A stretch of 64,000 nt of DNA. It comes from CAKSQL01 sp045649415 (GTDB taxonomy: Bacteria; Bacillota; Clostridia; UBA1381). Positions 41,937-50,490 of this stretch are shown piece after piece. A program made the translations under genes and the position numbers. Below the pieces are notes generated by a model, which searched no databases, had not been told where the DNA came from, and was given only the letters and a program-made list of their open reading frames with translations. The stretch's first letter is position 1, and the number at the start of each line of letters is the position of its first letter. The DNA lies in contig JAZRPY010000005.1 of NCBI GenBank assembly GCA_045649415.1, positions 1-64,000 of the forward strand, read 5' to 3'.

Positions 41937-43100
41937 TTAATAAATCACACGAACTGCCAAAACTCCGTCAATTGACTTGATTTTTTCAACAAGCTCCTCT
42001 GAAATTGGCTCAGAAGTGTTCATAATTGTGTATGCATTGTCCTTTTTACTCTTATTTATCATATCCTCAATGTTCACATTAACCTGTGAGAAAGCTGTTG
42101 AGAACTGAGCTATCATATTAGGAACATTTTTATGTGCAACAGTTATTCTTCCCTTGCCTCCAAGATGTAATTCACAATTTGGGAAGTTAACAGAATTTAG
42201 AATATTTCCATTCTGCAGGAAGTCTGCAATTTCACGAGCAGCCATAATTGCACAATTGTCCTCTGACTCCATAGTTGATGCACCAAGGTGAGGAATAGCA
42301 ATAATACCCTTTTGATTAACAGTTTCAGCACATGGGAAATCAACAACATAGCTTGCTACCTTTCCTGATGCTAAAGCTTCCTTGATATCATTATTGTTAA
42401 CAAGCTCACCACGAGCAAAGTTAAGAATTCTTACATTGTCCTTCATCAATTTGATAGTATCCTTGTTAATCAAATCCTTTGTATCAGGAGTTAGGGGAAC
42501 ATGGATTGTTATATAATCTGCCTTTTCATAAATATCTTCAATTTTCTTAGCATTGTCAATATGACTTGATATCTTCCATGCAGCATCAACTGATAAATAT
42601 GGGTCATAGCCGATAACATCCATACCAAGATGTCTTGCAGCATTAGCAACTAATATACCAATTGCACCCAAGCCGATAACACCCAAGGTCTTTCCTCTTA
42701 TTTCCTGACCTGCAAAGCTTGATTTTCCCTTTTCAACCTGTTTTGCAACATCATCACCTGTTAAAGTATTTGCCCATACAATACCATCAGTTACCTTTCT
42801 TGATGATAAGAAAAGTCCTGCCAAAACAAGTTCTTTAACTGCATTTGCATTAGCACCAGGTGTGTTGAATACAACTATTCCCTTTTCTGAGCATTTGTCA
42901 ATGGGAATATTGTTTGTTCCGGCACCTGCTCTTGCAACTGCCTTAAGGCTCTTTGGAAGCTCCATATCATGCATTGCAAAGCTTCTCAAGATTATTCCGT
43001 CTGCATCTATAGTCTGGTCATCTTGGATAACATACTTGTCCTTATCAAGATTTTCCAAACCACATTCTGCAATTTTATTTAATGTTAGAATATTAAACAT
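41937..43100 (-). CDS. serA: D-3-phosphoglycerate dehydrogenase
   Basis: First step of serine synthesis, 387 aa. NAD-binding GLGAIGILVANAARHLGMDVIGYD (split near 142-165), catalytic Arg in NFARGELVN, Glu in the following helix and His in AIPHLGASTMESE. A C-terminal ACT domain (about 315-387) probably gives serine feedback. It is 18 bp downstream of serC. Confidence 0.95.
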   Translation of the reverse strand: MFNILTLNKIAECGLENLDKDKYVIQDDQTIDADGIILRSFAMHDMELPKSLKAVARAGAGTNNIPIDKCSEKGIVVFNTPGANANAVKELVLAGLFLSSRKVTDGIVWANTLTGDDVAKQVEKGKSSFAGQEIRGKTLGVIGLGAIGILVANAARHLGMDVIGYDPYLSVDAAWKISSHIDNAKKIEDIYEKADYITIHVPLTPDTKDLINKDTIKLMKDNVRILNFARGELVNNNDIKEALASGKVASYVVDFPCAETVNQKGIIAIPHLGASTMESEDNCAIMAAREIADFLQNGNILNSVNFPNCELHLGGKGRITVAHKNVPNMIAQFSTAFSQVNVNIEDMINKSKKDNAYTIMNTSEPISEELVEKIKSIDGVLAVRVIY

Positions 43101-43118
43101 TTCAAAACTCAGTCCTTT

Positions 43119-44198
43119 TTATATATTTTCTGCTTCGAATTTCTTCATAAATTCTACTAATTTCTCAACACCCTCAACAGGCATTGCATTGTATATACTT
43201 GCTCTCATACCACCAACAGATCTGTGTCCCTTTAAGTTCACAAAGCCTGCTTGCTTTGCTTCTTTTACGAATTTTGCATCCAATTCCTCATTGCCTGTTA
43301 TAAAAGGAATGTTCATCAATGAACGGTCCTCAGGAACAACTGTGCCTTTGAAAAGCTTGGATGAATCAAGATAATCATATAAAATCTTAGCCTTCTTTTC
43401 GTTAATCTTCTGAATTGCTTCAACTCCACCCATTTCCTTAATCCATTCCAAAACAAGCTTCAACACATAAATTCCATATGTAGGAGGAGTGTTATACATT
43501 GAGCCATTGTCAGCATGAATCTGATAATTGAACATGGTAGGTGTCATTTCCATTGCATTGCCGATTAAGTCCTCACGAACGATAACAAGTGTAACACCTG
43601 CAGGTCCTAAGTTCTTCTGTGCACCTGCAAACAACAAACCAAACTTTGAAACATCGATTTTCTCTGACATAACCATTGATGAAATGTCTGCAACCAATGG
43701 AATATCTCCTGTGTCAGGAAGGGTGTTGAACTTTGTTCCGTAAATTGTATTATTCATACAAATATAGAAATAGTCTGCATCCTTTGAGAAGGTTGACTCA
43801 TCTAACTTTGGTATATATGAAAAGGTTTTATCTGATGATGATGCAACTTTGTTTACAGTTATGTACTTTTCTGCCTCCTGAGCAGCCTTCTTTGCCCACT
43901 GACCTGTTACTACGATATCACACTTTTTGTTCTTGTTACCAAGGTTCATAGGAACCATTGCAAACTGGCTTGAGCCACCACCTTGGAGGAACATTACCCT
44001 GTAATTATCAGGAACCTCCATAAGCTCTCTAACAAGTGCTTCTGCTCCGTTAATGATTTCCTCATAATCCTTTGAACGATGGCTCATCTCCATAACTGAC
44101 ATTCCTGCAGTTTGATATTCCACCATTTCCTTTGCAGCCTTTTCTAAAACTGCTTCAGGCAACATAGACGGACCAGCTGAAAAATTGTAAACTCTCAT
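43119..44198 (-). CDS. serC: Phosphoserine aminotransferase
   Basis: PLP enzyme, 359 aa, second step of serine synthesis. It begins RVYNFSAGPSMLPEAVLEKA; the PLP lysine is in FAGAQKNLGPAGVT (near 196) and GGMRASIYNAMP is near the C terminus. It heads the serC-serA operon with GGGGGT before the ATG. No serB is present. Confidence 0.95.
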   Translation of the reverse strand: MRVYNFSAGPSMLPEAVLEKAAKEMVEYQTAGMSVMEMSHRSKDYEEIINGAEALVRELMEVPDNYRVMFLQGGGSSQFAMVPMNLGNKNKKCDIVVTGQWAKKAAQEAEKYITVNKVASSSDKTFSYIPKLDESTFSKDADYFYICMNNTIYGTKFNTLPDTGDIPLVADISSMVMSEKIDVSKFGLLFAGAQKNLGPAGVTLVIVREDLIGNAMEMTPTMFNYQIHADNGSMYNTPPTYGIYVLKLVLEWIKEMGGVEAIQKINEKKAKILYDYLDSSKLFKGTVVPEDRSLMNIPFITGNEELDAKFVKEAKQAGFVNLKGHRSVGGMRASIYNAMPVEGVEKLVEFMKKFEAENI

Positions 44199-44285
44199 TT
44201 TTATACCCCCTGTTTTATAATTACGGCAAATACCTGTCGTATTAGTTTATATTATTATATTGCTTTTAAAATACAAAGCACTAAT

Positions 44286-44314
44286 ATTATACAATAATAA
44301 AAAAAAATAGTCAA
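44286..44314 (-). promoter_or_regulatory. serC-serA promoter
   Basis: TTGACT (complement of 44309-44314), 17-bp spacer, TATAAT (complement of 44286-44291). The rest of the 300-bp gap to hpf is AT-rich with no gene or riboswitch that I can see, apart from the hpf terminator. Confidence 0.75.
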
Positions 44315-44444
44315 TAATAAATATGTTATTTTTTTGACTATCTCCATTTTTCCCAAAAAAATTTAATTTTCCAATGTCTTATTGCATAATCTACACATTG
44401 TCATATGTAAAAAAACCATATATCATTTTACATATTGAAATTTT

Positions 44445-44492
44445 AAGAGCCATCCTCATTTAAAGTAAGAACTGAAAATTCGGATGGCTCTT
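44445..44492 (-). terminator. Terminator after hpf
   Basis: AAGAGCCATCC / GGATGGCTCTT stem followed by T-rich sequence on the minus strand. Confidence 0.75.
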
Positions 44493-44505
44493 CGCTATGG
44501 CTTAT

Positions 44506-45045
44506 CTATTCAACGGATTCTATTATTGCATAGTTTCCGTCATTTCTTTCATATACCACATTCATTTCATTAGTTTCGGAGTTTTTAAAAACAAAGAAAT
44601 AGTGACCTAAAAGCTTCATTTGTAAAACTGCTTCCTCAGGGCTCATTGGCTTGACCTGAAAACGCTTTTTCTTTATAATCTTAAATTCCTCTGTGTCCTC
44701 TCCGTCGTGGTAGTTTTCTCCACTAAGCATTAAGTCGCTATCAATTGCCTCCTTCTTTATCTTTTTCTCCAATCTTGTTTTATTTTTTCTGATTTGTCTT
44801 TCAACAACATCAACAATTTTATCTATTGCTGCAAAAAGCTCATCATCTGTTACCTCTGCACGATATATCATCCCTGATGCATATAATGTTGCTTCAACAT
44901 ATTCAGAGTCCTTGATTCTGCCAAGAACTACTCTTGCTTCAGGCTCATCCTTGAAAAATTTATCAAGCTTTCCCAGCTTTTTTTCAATGTATGCAGTAAT
45001 TCTCTCTGTTACCTCAACTTTTCTTCCTATAATGTTAAACTTCAT
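44506..45045 (-). CDS. hpf: Ribosome hibernation-promoting factor, long form
   Basis: 179 aa from the ATG at 45045 (AAAGGGTGAG upstream). The N-terminal beta-alpha-beta-beta-beta-alpha domain (MKFNIIGRKVEVTERITAYIEKKL and a basic QIRKNKTRLEKKIKK helix) binds the 30S decoding site. A C-terminal domain (about 122-179, VKPMSPEEAVLQMKLLGHYFFVF) dimerises to build 100S ribosomes. Confidence 0.94.
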   Translation of the reverse strand: MKFNIIGRKVEVTERITAYIEKKLGKLDKFFKDEPEARVVLGRIKDSEYVEATLYASGMIYRAEVTDDELFAAIDKIVDVVERQIRKNKTRLEKKIKKEAIDSDLMLSGENYHDGEDTEEFKIIKKKRFQVKPMSPEEAVLQMKLLGHYFFVFKNSETNEMNVVYERNDGNYAIIESVE

Positions 45046-45135
45046 ACTGCTCACCCTTTGCATATTTATTTTTTAAAGGATTATTATATCCTTCACTATC
45101 TATATACCACCTTTTTTAAATTTTAAACAAATTTG

Positions 45136-45164
45136 TTGAATTTTTTTATATATTTTAGTATAAT
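45136..45164 (+). promoter_or_regulatory. Promoter of the large glycosyltransferase gene
   Basis: TTGAAT (45136-45141), 17-bp spacer, TATAAT (45159-45164). Confidence 0.65.
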
Positions 45165-45199
45165 GAAAATATACAGATTTTATACTTTTGGGAGTAGAT

Positions 45200-48100
45200 A
45201 TGAATATAGTTATAATCACAACTGTGGCTATTTGTTTTTTTGGCATAATTATGTACAAAAAAGCCTCAGTTCCAACCAAAAATTTCACAAAAGACAGTAC
45301 ACTGTTTTATATAATATTGGCGATTGGTGTTATCACTCGCCTTGTTTTTGCTACACTTTACTATGGACATAAAACCGATGTGACGGATTTTTTGATATGG
45401 TCGGATATGGTGTTTGAAAATGGAATACCTTCCTTCTATCCGTCCGATTCCTTCACCGACTATCCACCGGGGTATATGTATGTATTGTGGGTTATAGGCT
45501 TTTTTAAAAACACCTTTTCCCTATCCCGACCTATATCCCTTATCCTTATTAAGCTCCCCAGTATATTGGCAGATGCAATTTCGGCATATATTATATACCG
45601 ATACGCCATTGTAAAAAAGAAGGGTAACATATGCTGTCTATCCCTTTTGCTTATATTTAATCCTGCCACTATTCTCAATAGCTCTCTATGGGGACAGGTG
45701 GACTCTGTAATGACTCTTTTTGTGCTATTGACAATTCTTTTTATTACCGAGAAAAAATTATATTTTGCTTACTTTACCTTTTTCATATCTGTGTTTATAA
45801 AGCCACAGGCATTTATTTTTACACCACTTTTAATATGGGCGTTCTTTGAGGAAATGAAGAATTATTTTTCCTTTAAAAAGCTATTATCCCACTCAGGCGT
45901 TATATTGTCGGCGTTTGTTATGGTTATTTTATTATCCTTGCCCTTTGGCTTAAAATATGTCATTTCCCAATATGTTGATACCTTAGGCTCATATCAGTAT
46001 GCAACTGTAAACGCCTTTAATTTCTGGGCAGCATTAGGGCAAAATTGGGTGGAATTAAATAAATTTTCTTCAATTACAGGTGGAGTGTTTTTAATACTAA
46101 TAACTCTTTCCTCATTTTATATTCTATACAAAAGCAAAAGTCAGGGAAAATACTTTTTCACAGGCGTTTTCCTTTGTTTTTCAACCTTTATGTTATCCGT
46201 TAAAATGCATGAGAGATATTGCTATCCTGCCTTAATATTATGCCTTTTTGCATTTTTATTGAACAATGATTTAAGGCACTATATTTTATATATACTCCTG
46301 ACTGCAATACATTTTTTTAACACTGCATTTATACTATTCGTGTACGAAACTGACCCCTCACGATACTTTAATTGTGCAACCGTGATTATTGCCTCATTTA
46401 TAAATATTTTACTCTATCTTTATATGGCATATGCCTCAGACAAGCTTGATATGCCTGTGAAGATTAAAAAAAACAAACCTTTTTTTCTCCCTGAGAGAAC
46501 AAGTGGCTTTAAGCTATTTAAAACAGATTATATAATTATGGCAACAATCACACTTTTATATTCCATTATTGGATTTTATGCCCTTGGTGATACATCTGTT
46601 CCACAGACAGAGCACAGGCTTAGCAGAAATGAAATTGTTATTGAGTTTGAAAAGCCTGAAAAAGTAAACCACATTAAATATTTTCTTGGAGAAATCCCTC
46701 TTGACGAGGATAATATATTGTCGTTTACAATGAAGGATGCCAAAGGAAAAACTGTGAGTGTTACGGCAGAAAATGATGCTGGTGTATTTTCCTGGCACAC
46801 CCTGTCCGCAGAGGGTGAGAATATATCATCTGTTGCAATATCGGTAACTGAAAAATTGTCTCTTAAAGAGCTTAGCTTTTATAGTGACACATCCAGACTT
46901 ATAAATGTGAAAAACATTGACATATACCCCCATTTCTTTGACGAGGAGGGCCTCACTCCCATTCAGTCAACCTATATGAACAGTGCATATTTTGACGAGG
47001 TATATCATGCTCGTACTGCCTATGAATTTATCCACCGACTCCCTGTTTATGAGTGGACTCATCCACCATTAGGGAAGGTGATAATTGCTCTGGGTATAGA
47101 AATTTTTGGAATGACTCCGTTTGGATGGAGATTTATGGGTGCATTGTTTGGAGTTTTAATAGTACCGCTTATATATATACTTGCAAAAGCTATAACAAAA
47201 TCCACCTGGATAACAACTGCAACCACTCTCCTTTTCACCTTTGACTTTATGCATTTCACTCAATCAAGGCTTGCAACTGTGGATGTGTTTTTAACCTTCT
47301 TTATTATGCTTATGTACTACTTTATGCTACGCTATTTTGAGAAGAGCTTTTATGACACACCACTTAAAAAAACCCTCATTCCATTATGCCTGTGTGGAAT
47401 TTCTACAGGTCTTTCAATATCAACAAAATGGAATGGTGCTTATGCCTGTTTTGGAATATTGATTATATTTATATATGTGCTTTTAAAAAGATATAGGGAA
47501 TATTCATACGCTAAAAATTCACCCGACGGATATACCAACGGTATAGCTCACAAGGATATAATAGACAAGTTCCCAAAATATACTATAATAACTCTTTGCT
47601 CTTGTTTTATATTCTTTATAATTATACCTGTGATAATCTACACTCTTTCCTATATTCCATACTTAAGAGCAAATTATCAGGGTATTGGCGGAATTATAAA
47701 AAATCAGGTGGATATATTCACCTACCATGCACAAACTGTGGTCAAAAGCACTCATCCCTATTCATCACCCTGGTACACCTGGCCAGTTATAACAAGACCA
47801 GTCTGGTACTATTCGCAGTCATTTTTAAATGGTACAAAGGCAGGAATAAGTGCTATGGGAAATCCATTGGTTTGGTGGGTTGGAATTGCATCCTTTGTTT
47901 TCTGCTTTATAGAGGCAGTTTTTAAAAAAGATAAGTGTGCAATATTCTTAGTGGTTGCATATTTATCTAATTTTCTGCCTTGGTCACTTATTTCGAGAAC
48001 AACCTTCATATATCACTATTTCCCCTCAGTTCCCTTTGTTGTGCTGATGATAGGATATACAATTATGAAGCTATATAACAAAAACCGCAAAATCAAAAAG

Positions 48101-48232
48101 CTTACATTTATATATGTAGCTTTAGCTATTATTTTATTTATAGTATTTTTTCCCGTCATATCGGGAGCGCCCACAGATGCCTCTTTGGTAAGAGCCTTTC
48201 TCAGATGGCTTCCGGGTTGGGTTTTAATATGA
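45200..48232 (+). CDS. Tandem GT-C glycosyltransferase fusion with a C-terminal PMT-like half
   Basis: 1010 aa integral membrane protein; GGGAG precedes the ATG at 45200. Residues about 1-430 form a polytopic GT-C unit resembling mannosyltransferases of the GT87/DUF2029 type (DVTDFLIWSDMVFENGIP, TDYPPGYMYVLW, LWGQVDSVMTLF). A non-membrane beta-rich insert follows (about 470-590, starting RLSRNEIVIEFEKPEKVNHI). Then comes a second GT-C unit of the dolichyl-phosphate-mannose-protein mannosyltransferase type: YFDEVYHARTAYEFI (acidic catalytic pair near 598), EWTHPPLGKVIIALG and the final STHPYSSPWYTWPV, RTTFIYHYFPSVPF. The likely role is transfer of sugars from polyprenyl phosphate to cell-surface acceptors. 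Donor and acceptor are unknown. Confidence 0.8.
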   Translation: MNIVIITTVAICFFGIIMYKKASVPTKNFTKDSTLFYIILAIGVITRLVFATLYYGHKTDVTDFLIWSDMVFENGIPSFYPSDSFTDYPPGYMYVLWVIGFFKNTFSLSRPISLILIKLPSILADAISAYIIYRYAIVKKKGNICCLSLLLIFNPATILNSSLWGQVDSVMTLFVLLTILFITEKKLYFAYFTFFISVFIKPQAFIFTPLLIWAFFEEMKNYFSFKKLLSHSGVILSAFVMVILLSLPFGLKYVISQYVDTLGSYQYATVNAFNFWAALGQNWVELNKFSSITGGVFLILITLSSFYILYKSKSQGKYFFTGVFLCFSTFMLSVKMHERYCYPALILCLFAFLLNNDLRHYILYILLTAIHFFNTAFILFVYETDPSRYFNCATVIIASFINILLYLYMAYASDKLDMPVKIKKNKPFFLPERTSGFKLFKTDYIIMATITLLYSIIGFYALGDTSVPQTEHRLSRNEIVIEFEKPEKVNHIKYFLGEIPLDEDNILSFTMKDAKGKTVSVTAENDAGVFSWHTLSAEGENISSVAISVTEKLSLKELSFYSDTSRLINVKNIDIYPHFFDEEGLTPIQSTYMNSAYFDEVYHARTAYEFIHRLPVYEWTHPPLGKVIIALGIEIFGMTPFGWRFMGALFGVLIVPLIYILAKAITKSTWITTATTLLFTFDFMHFTQSRLATVDVFLTFFIMLMYYFMLRYFEKSFYDTPLKKTLIPLCLCGISTGLSISTKWNGAYACFGILIIFIYVLLKRYREYSYAKNSPDGYTNGIAHKDIIDKFPKYTIITLCSCFIFFIIIPVIIYTLSYIPYLRANYQGIGGIIKNQVDIFTYHAQTVVKSTHPYSSPWYTWPVITRPVWYYSQSFLNGTKAGISAMGNPLVWWVGIASFVFCFIEAVFKKDKCAIFLVVAYLSNFLPWSLISRTTFIYHYFPSVPFVVLMIGYTIMKLYNKNRKIKKLTFIYVALAIILFIVFFPVISGAPTDASLVRAFLRWLPGWVLI

Positions 48233-48248
48233 GAAGGAGTTGATTTTA

Positions 48249-49091
48249 ATGAAAATTATAAAAGATACGGATATTATCAATGCAGTTTCCAATATGTGTA
48301 TCAGGGGAAATTGCGACTTAAATCCCGACATATATAATTCACTAAAAAAGGCAGAGAATGCGGAAAAGTCCTCAGTAGGAAGAGACATTCTCTCCGACCT
48401 TTTAAAAAACGCTGATATTGCAAGAAATAAGGAAATTCCAATCTGTCAGGATACGGGTATGGCAGTATTCTTTGTTGAAATGGGCAATCAAGTTTTAATT
48501 GAGGGTATGCCCTTAAACGATGCAATCAATGAAGGTGTCCGTCGCGGCTACACAGATGGATATTTAAGAAAATCCGTTGTGGCAGACCCACTTTTGAGAG
48601 TCAATACCAATGACAATACTCCCTCAATTATATACACCGACTTTATTGAGGGTGACGCTCTTAAAATTACCTATGCACCCAAAGGCTTCGGGAGTGAGAA
48701 TAAATCTAAACTAAAGATGCTCAATCCCTCCGACGGTGTTGAAGGAGTTATTGATTTTGTTTTGGATACAGTTAAAAAAGCAGGTGCTAACCCCTGTCCA
48801 CCAATAGTGATTGGTGTGGGTATCGGTGGTACAATGGACAAGGCTGCATGGCTTTCCAAAAAAGCTCTCACAAGAGATATTGCTATAAGAAACGAAAATC
48901 CCTACTATGAGAATTTGGAAAATACGCTGTTAGAAAAAATAAATGCCCTTGGGATAGGTCCTCAAGGGATGGGTGGATCAACAACAGCATTAGCAGTAAA
49001 CATTGAAACCTTCCCCACACATATTGCAGGACTTCCCGTAGCAGTGAATATCAATTGTCACGCTACTCGTCACAGAGTTGAAATCCTGTAG
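48249..49091 (+). CDS. fumA: Class I fumarate hydratase, alpha subunit
   Basis: 280 aa from the ATG at 48249 (AGAAGGAG upstream). Two-subunit [4Fe-4S] hydro-lyase family (TtdA/FumA-N): IPICQDTGMAVFFVE, cysteines in NPCPPIVIGVGIGGTMDKAAWLSKKAL and GIGPQGMGGSTTALAVNIE, ending INCHATRHRVEI. The beta subunit, which is required to form the active site in the split enzymes, is usually the next gene but is not here; a recombinase gene follows instead. L-tartrate dehydratase is an alternative specificity. Confidence 0.9.
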   Translation: MKIIKDTDIINAVSNMCIRGNCDLNPDIYNSLKKAENAEKSSVGRDILSDLLKNADIARNKEIPICQDTGMAVFFVEMGNQVLIEGMPLNDAINEGVRRGYTDGYLRKSVVADPLLRVNTNDNTPSIIYTDFIEGDALKITYAPKGFGSENKSKLKMLNPSDGVEGVIDFVLDTVKKAGANPCPPIVIGVGIGGTMDKAAWLSKKALTRDIAIRNENPYYENLENTLLEKINALGIGPQGMGGSTTALAVNIETFPTHIAGLPVAVNINCHATRHRVEIL

Positions 49092-49126
49092 TTTATACCT
49101 ATTATAATTAAAATGAGGTGAAAAAA

Positions 49127-50248
49127 ATGCAGAACAAAAACAGAAACCTAAAAAGCTATCTTAGCGATTTACCTGATTTTGTTTCCTCCTACATATTGGA
49201 ATATTACACAGGGGAAAGTATAAATACCCAGATTGGATATTGTCTTGATATTCGTGTGTTTTTTAATTATCTTTGCAAGGAGATTTTGTCGTCATCAAAA
49301 ACTGCCGAAAAAATCACCCTGAAGGATATTGAAAACATCACAGTTTCCGACCTTATTCATTTCAAAAGCTATCTTAAGGAATATACCATTGAAACAACAA
49401 CTGTTTCTGGCAGACCATCAACAAGGGTTTGCAAAAATTCCTCCTATGGAATAAACAGAAAGCTATCAGCAGTTCGAGGATTATTTATATACCTTTATAA
49501 AACAGATAAAATATCCCAGAATATAACCGACAAAATTGACTTTATGAAACTGCATCAGCAGATTAAAAAGCCACTCACAACTCAGGAAACAATCGATTTG
49601 ATTGATGTTATATATAATGGTAAGAACTATTTTCAAGGAAGGAACTTATCGGAATATTTAAGAAGAAGGTCAAGGGACATTGCGATATTTACTGCATATC
49701 TTGGTACAGGCATTCGTGTTTCCGAGCTTGCAAATTTGAATATTGAGGATATCGACTTTAACACCTCCTCCTTTATTGTTAAAAGAAAGGGTGGCGACCA
49801 ACAGGAAATTTTTATGCCACTACAGGTTGAAAATACTCTGCTTGCATATCTTTGCGACATAGATCCTGATGAGCTTGACAAGGTGAACATATCAAGAGAG
49901 GATTTGAAAATAAAAAGAACAACAGGCCCTGTGTTTCTAAACAGAAGCTCCAAAAGGCTTGGTGTTGCAGGAATAGAAAAGATGCTCAAAAGCTATTGTT
50001 TAATGGCAGGGATTACTCATCCCGACAAAACCCGACCTCACGCTCTGCGCAGAACATTTGCCTGCAGACTATTGGAGGACGGAATTGATATTAAAATGGT
50101 CGCCGAGCTTATGGGACACAAAAACATTGAGGTAACCCACCGATATTATGCACAATATAGTGCAAAGGCAAGAAAAGAGGTTATGCAAAATTTAGAGGTG
50201 TATGACAAGGACAATATCACCGACAAGGAAAATATGCCCATATTGTAA
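49127..50248 (+). CDS. Tyrosine recombinase (XerC/D-like)
   Basis: 373 aa from the ATG at 49127 with AGGTGA upstream. N-terminal core-binding SAM-like domain (about 15-140) and a catalytic domain with Arg in GTGIRVSELANL (near 205), HALRRTFACRLL (HxxR, near 308), LMGHKNIEVTHRYY (H and the nucleophile Tyr). All catalytic residues are present. It has no phage or ICE genes beside it, so it may be a chromosomal Xer-like protein rather than a mobile integrase. Confidence 0.85.
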   Translation: MQNKNRNLKSYLSDLPDFVSSYILEYYTGESINTQIGYCLDIRVFFNYLCKEILSSSKTAEKITLKDIENITVSDLIHFKSYLKEYTIETTTVSGRPSTRVCKNSSYGINRKLSAVRGLFIYLYKTDKISQNITDKIDFMKLHQQIKKPLTTQETIDLIDVIYNGKNYFQGRNLSEYLRRRSRDIAIFTAYLGTGIRVSELANLNIEDIDFNTSSFIVKRKGGDQQEIFMPLQVENTLLAYLCDIDPDELDKVNISREDLKIKRTTGPVFLNRSSKRLGVAGIEKMLKSYCLMAGITHPDKTRPHALRRTFACRLLEDGIDIKMVAELMGHKNIEVTHRYYAQYSAKARKEVMQNLEVYDKDNITDKENMPIL

Positions 50249-50309
50249 CTCTCTTTATTATGCAAAATCACCAATTTTAAAAAAATCCCCAATATCTTGC
50301 GAATAACTC

Positions 50310-50338
50310 TTGACAACACCACAATATATTGGTATAAT
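50310..50338 (+). promoter_or_regulatory. nrdDG promoter with an overlapping NrdR-type box
   Basis: Consensus TTGACA (50310-50315), 17-bp spacer, TATAAT (50333-50338). The spacer contains the palindrome CAATATATTG (50322-50331), an exact fit to the core of the NrdR box (CwATATATwG). Binding there would block RNA polymerase. Confidence 0.8.
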
Positions 50339-50455
50339 GTAAATTGCAATAAAATGAAAATTTATGTTCATAATCCCTTGTTTTTCAAGGAAATTACATA
50401 CATTTTAAGCATTATAAATGGTGTCTTATTCGCCTGCAGATAGGATATTAAACCA

Positions 50456-50465
50456 CAATATATTG
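50456..50465 (+). promoter_or_regulatory. Second NrdR-type box in the nrdD leader
   Basis: CAATATATTG repeated exactly, with the same ACCA flank upstream, 134 bp downstream of the first box and about 25 bp before the nrdD start. Confidence 0.65.
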
Positions 50466-50490
50466 CCGGCAGAAAGGTCTTGAGTTACTT

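Noticed and set aside
49127..50248. Prophage or integrative element marked by the tyrosine recombinase
   Set aside because: No phage, conjugation or attachment-site features flank it; neighbours are housekeeping genes.
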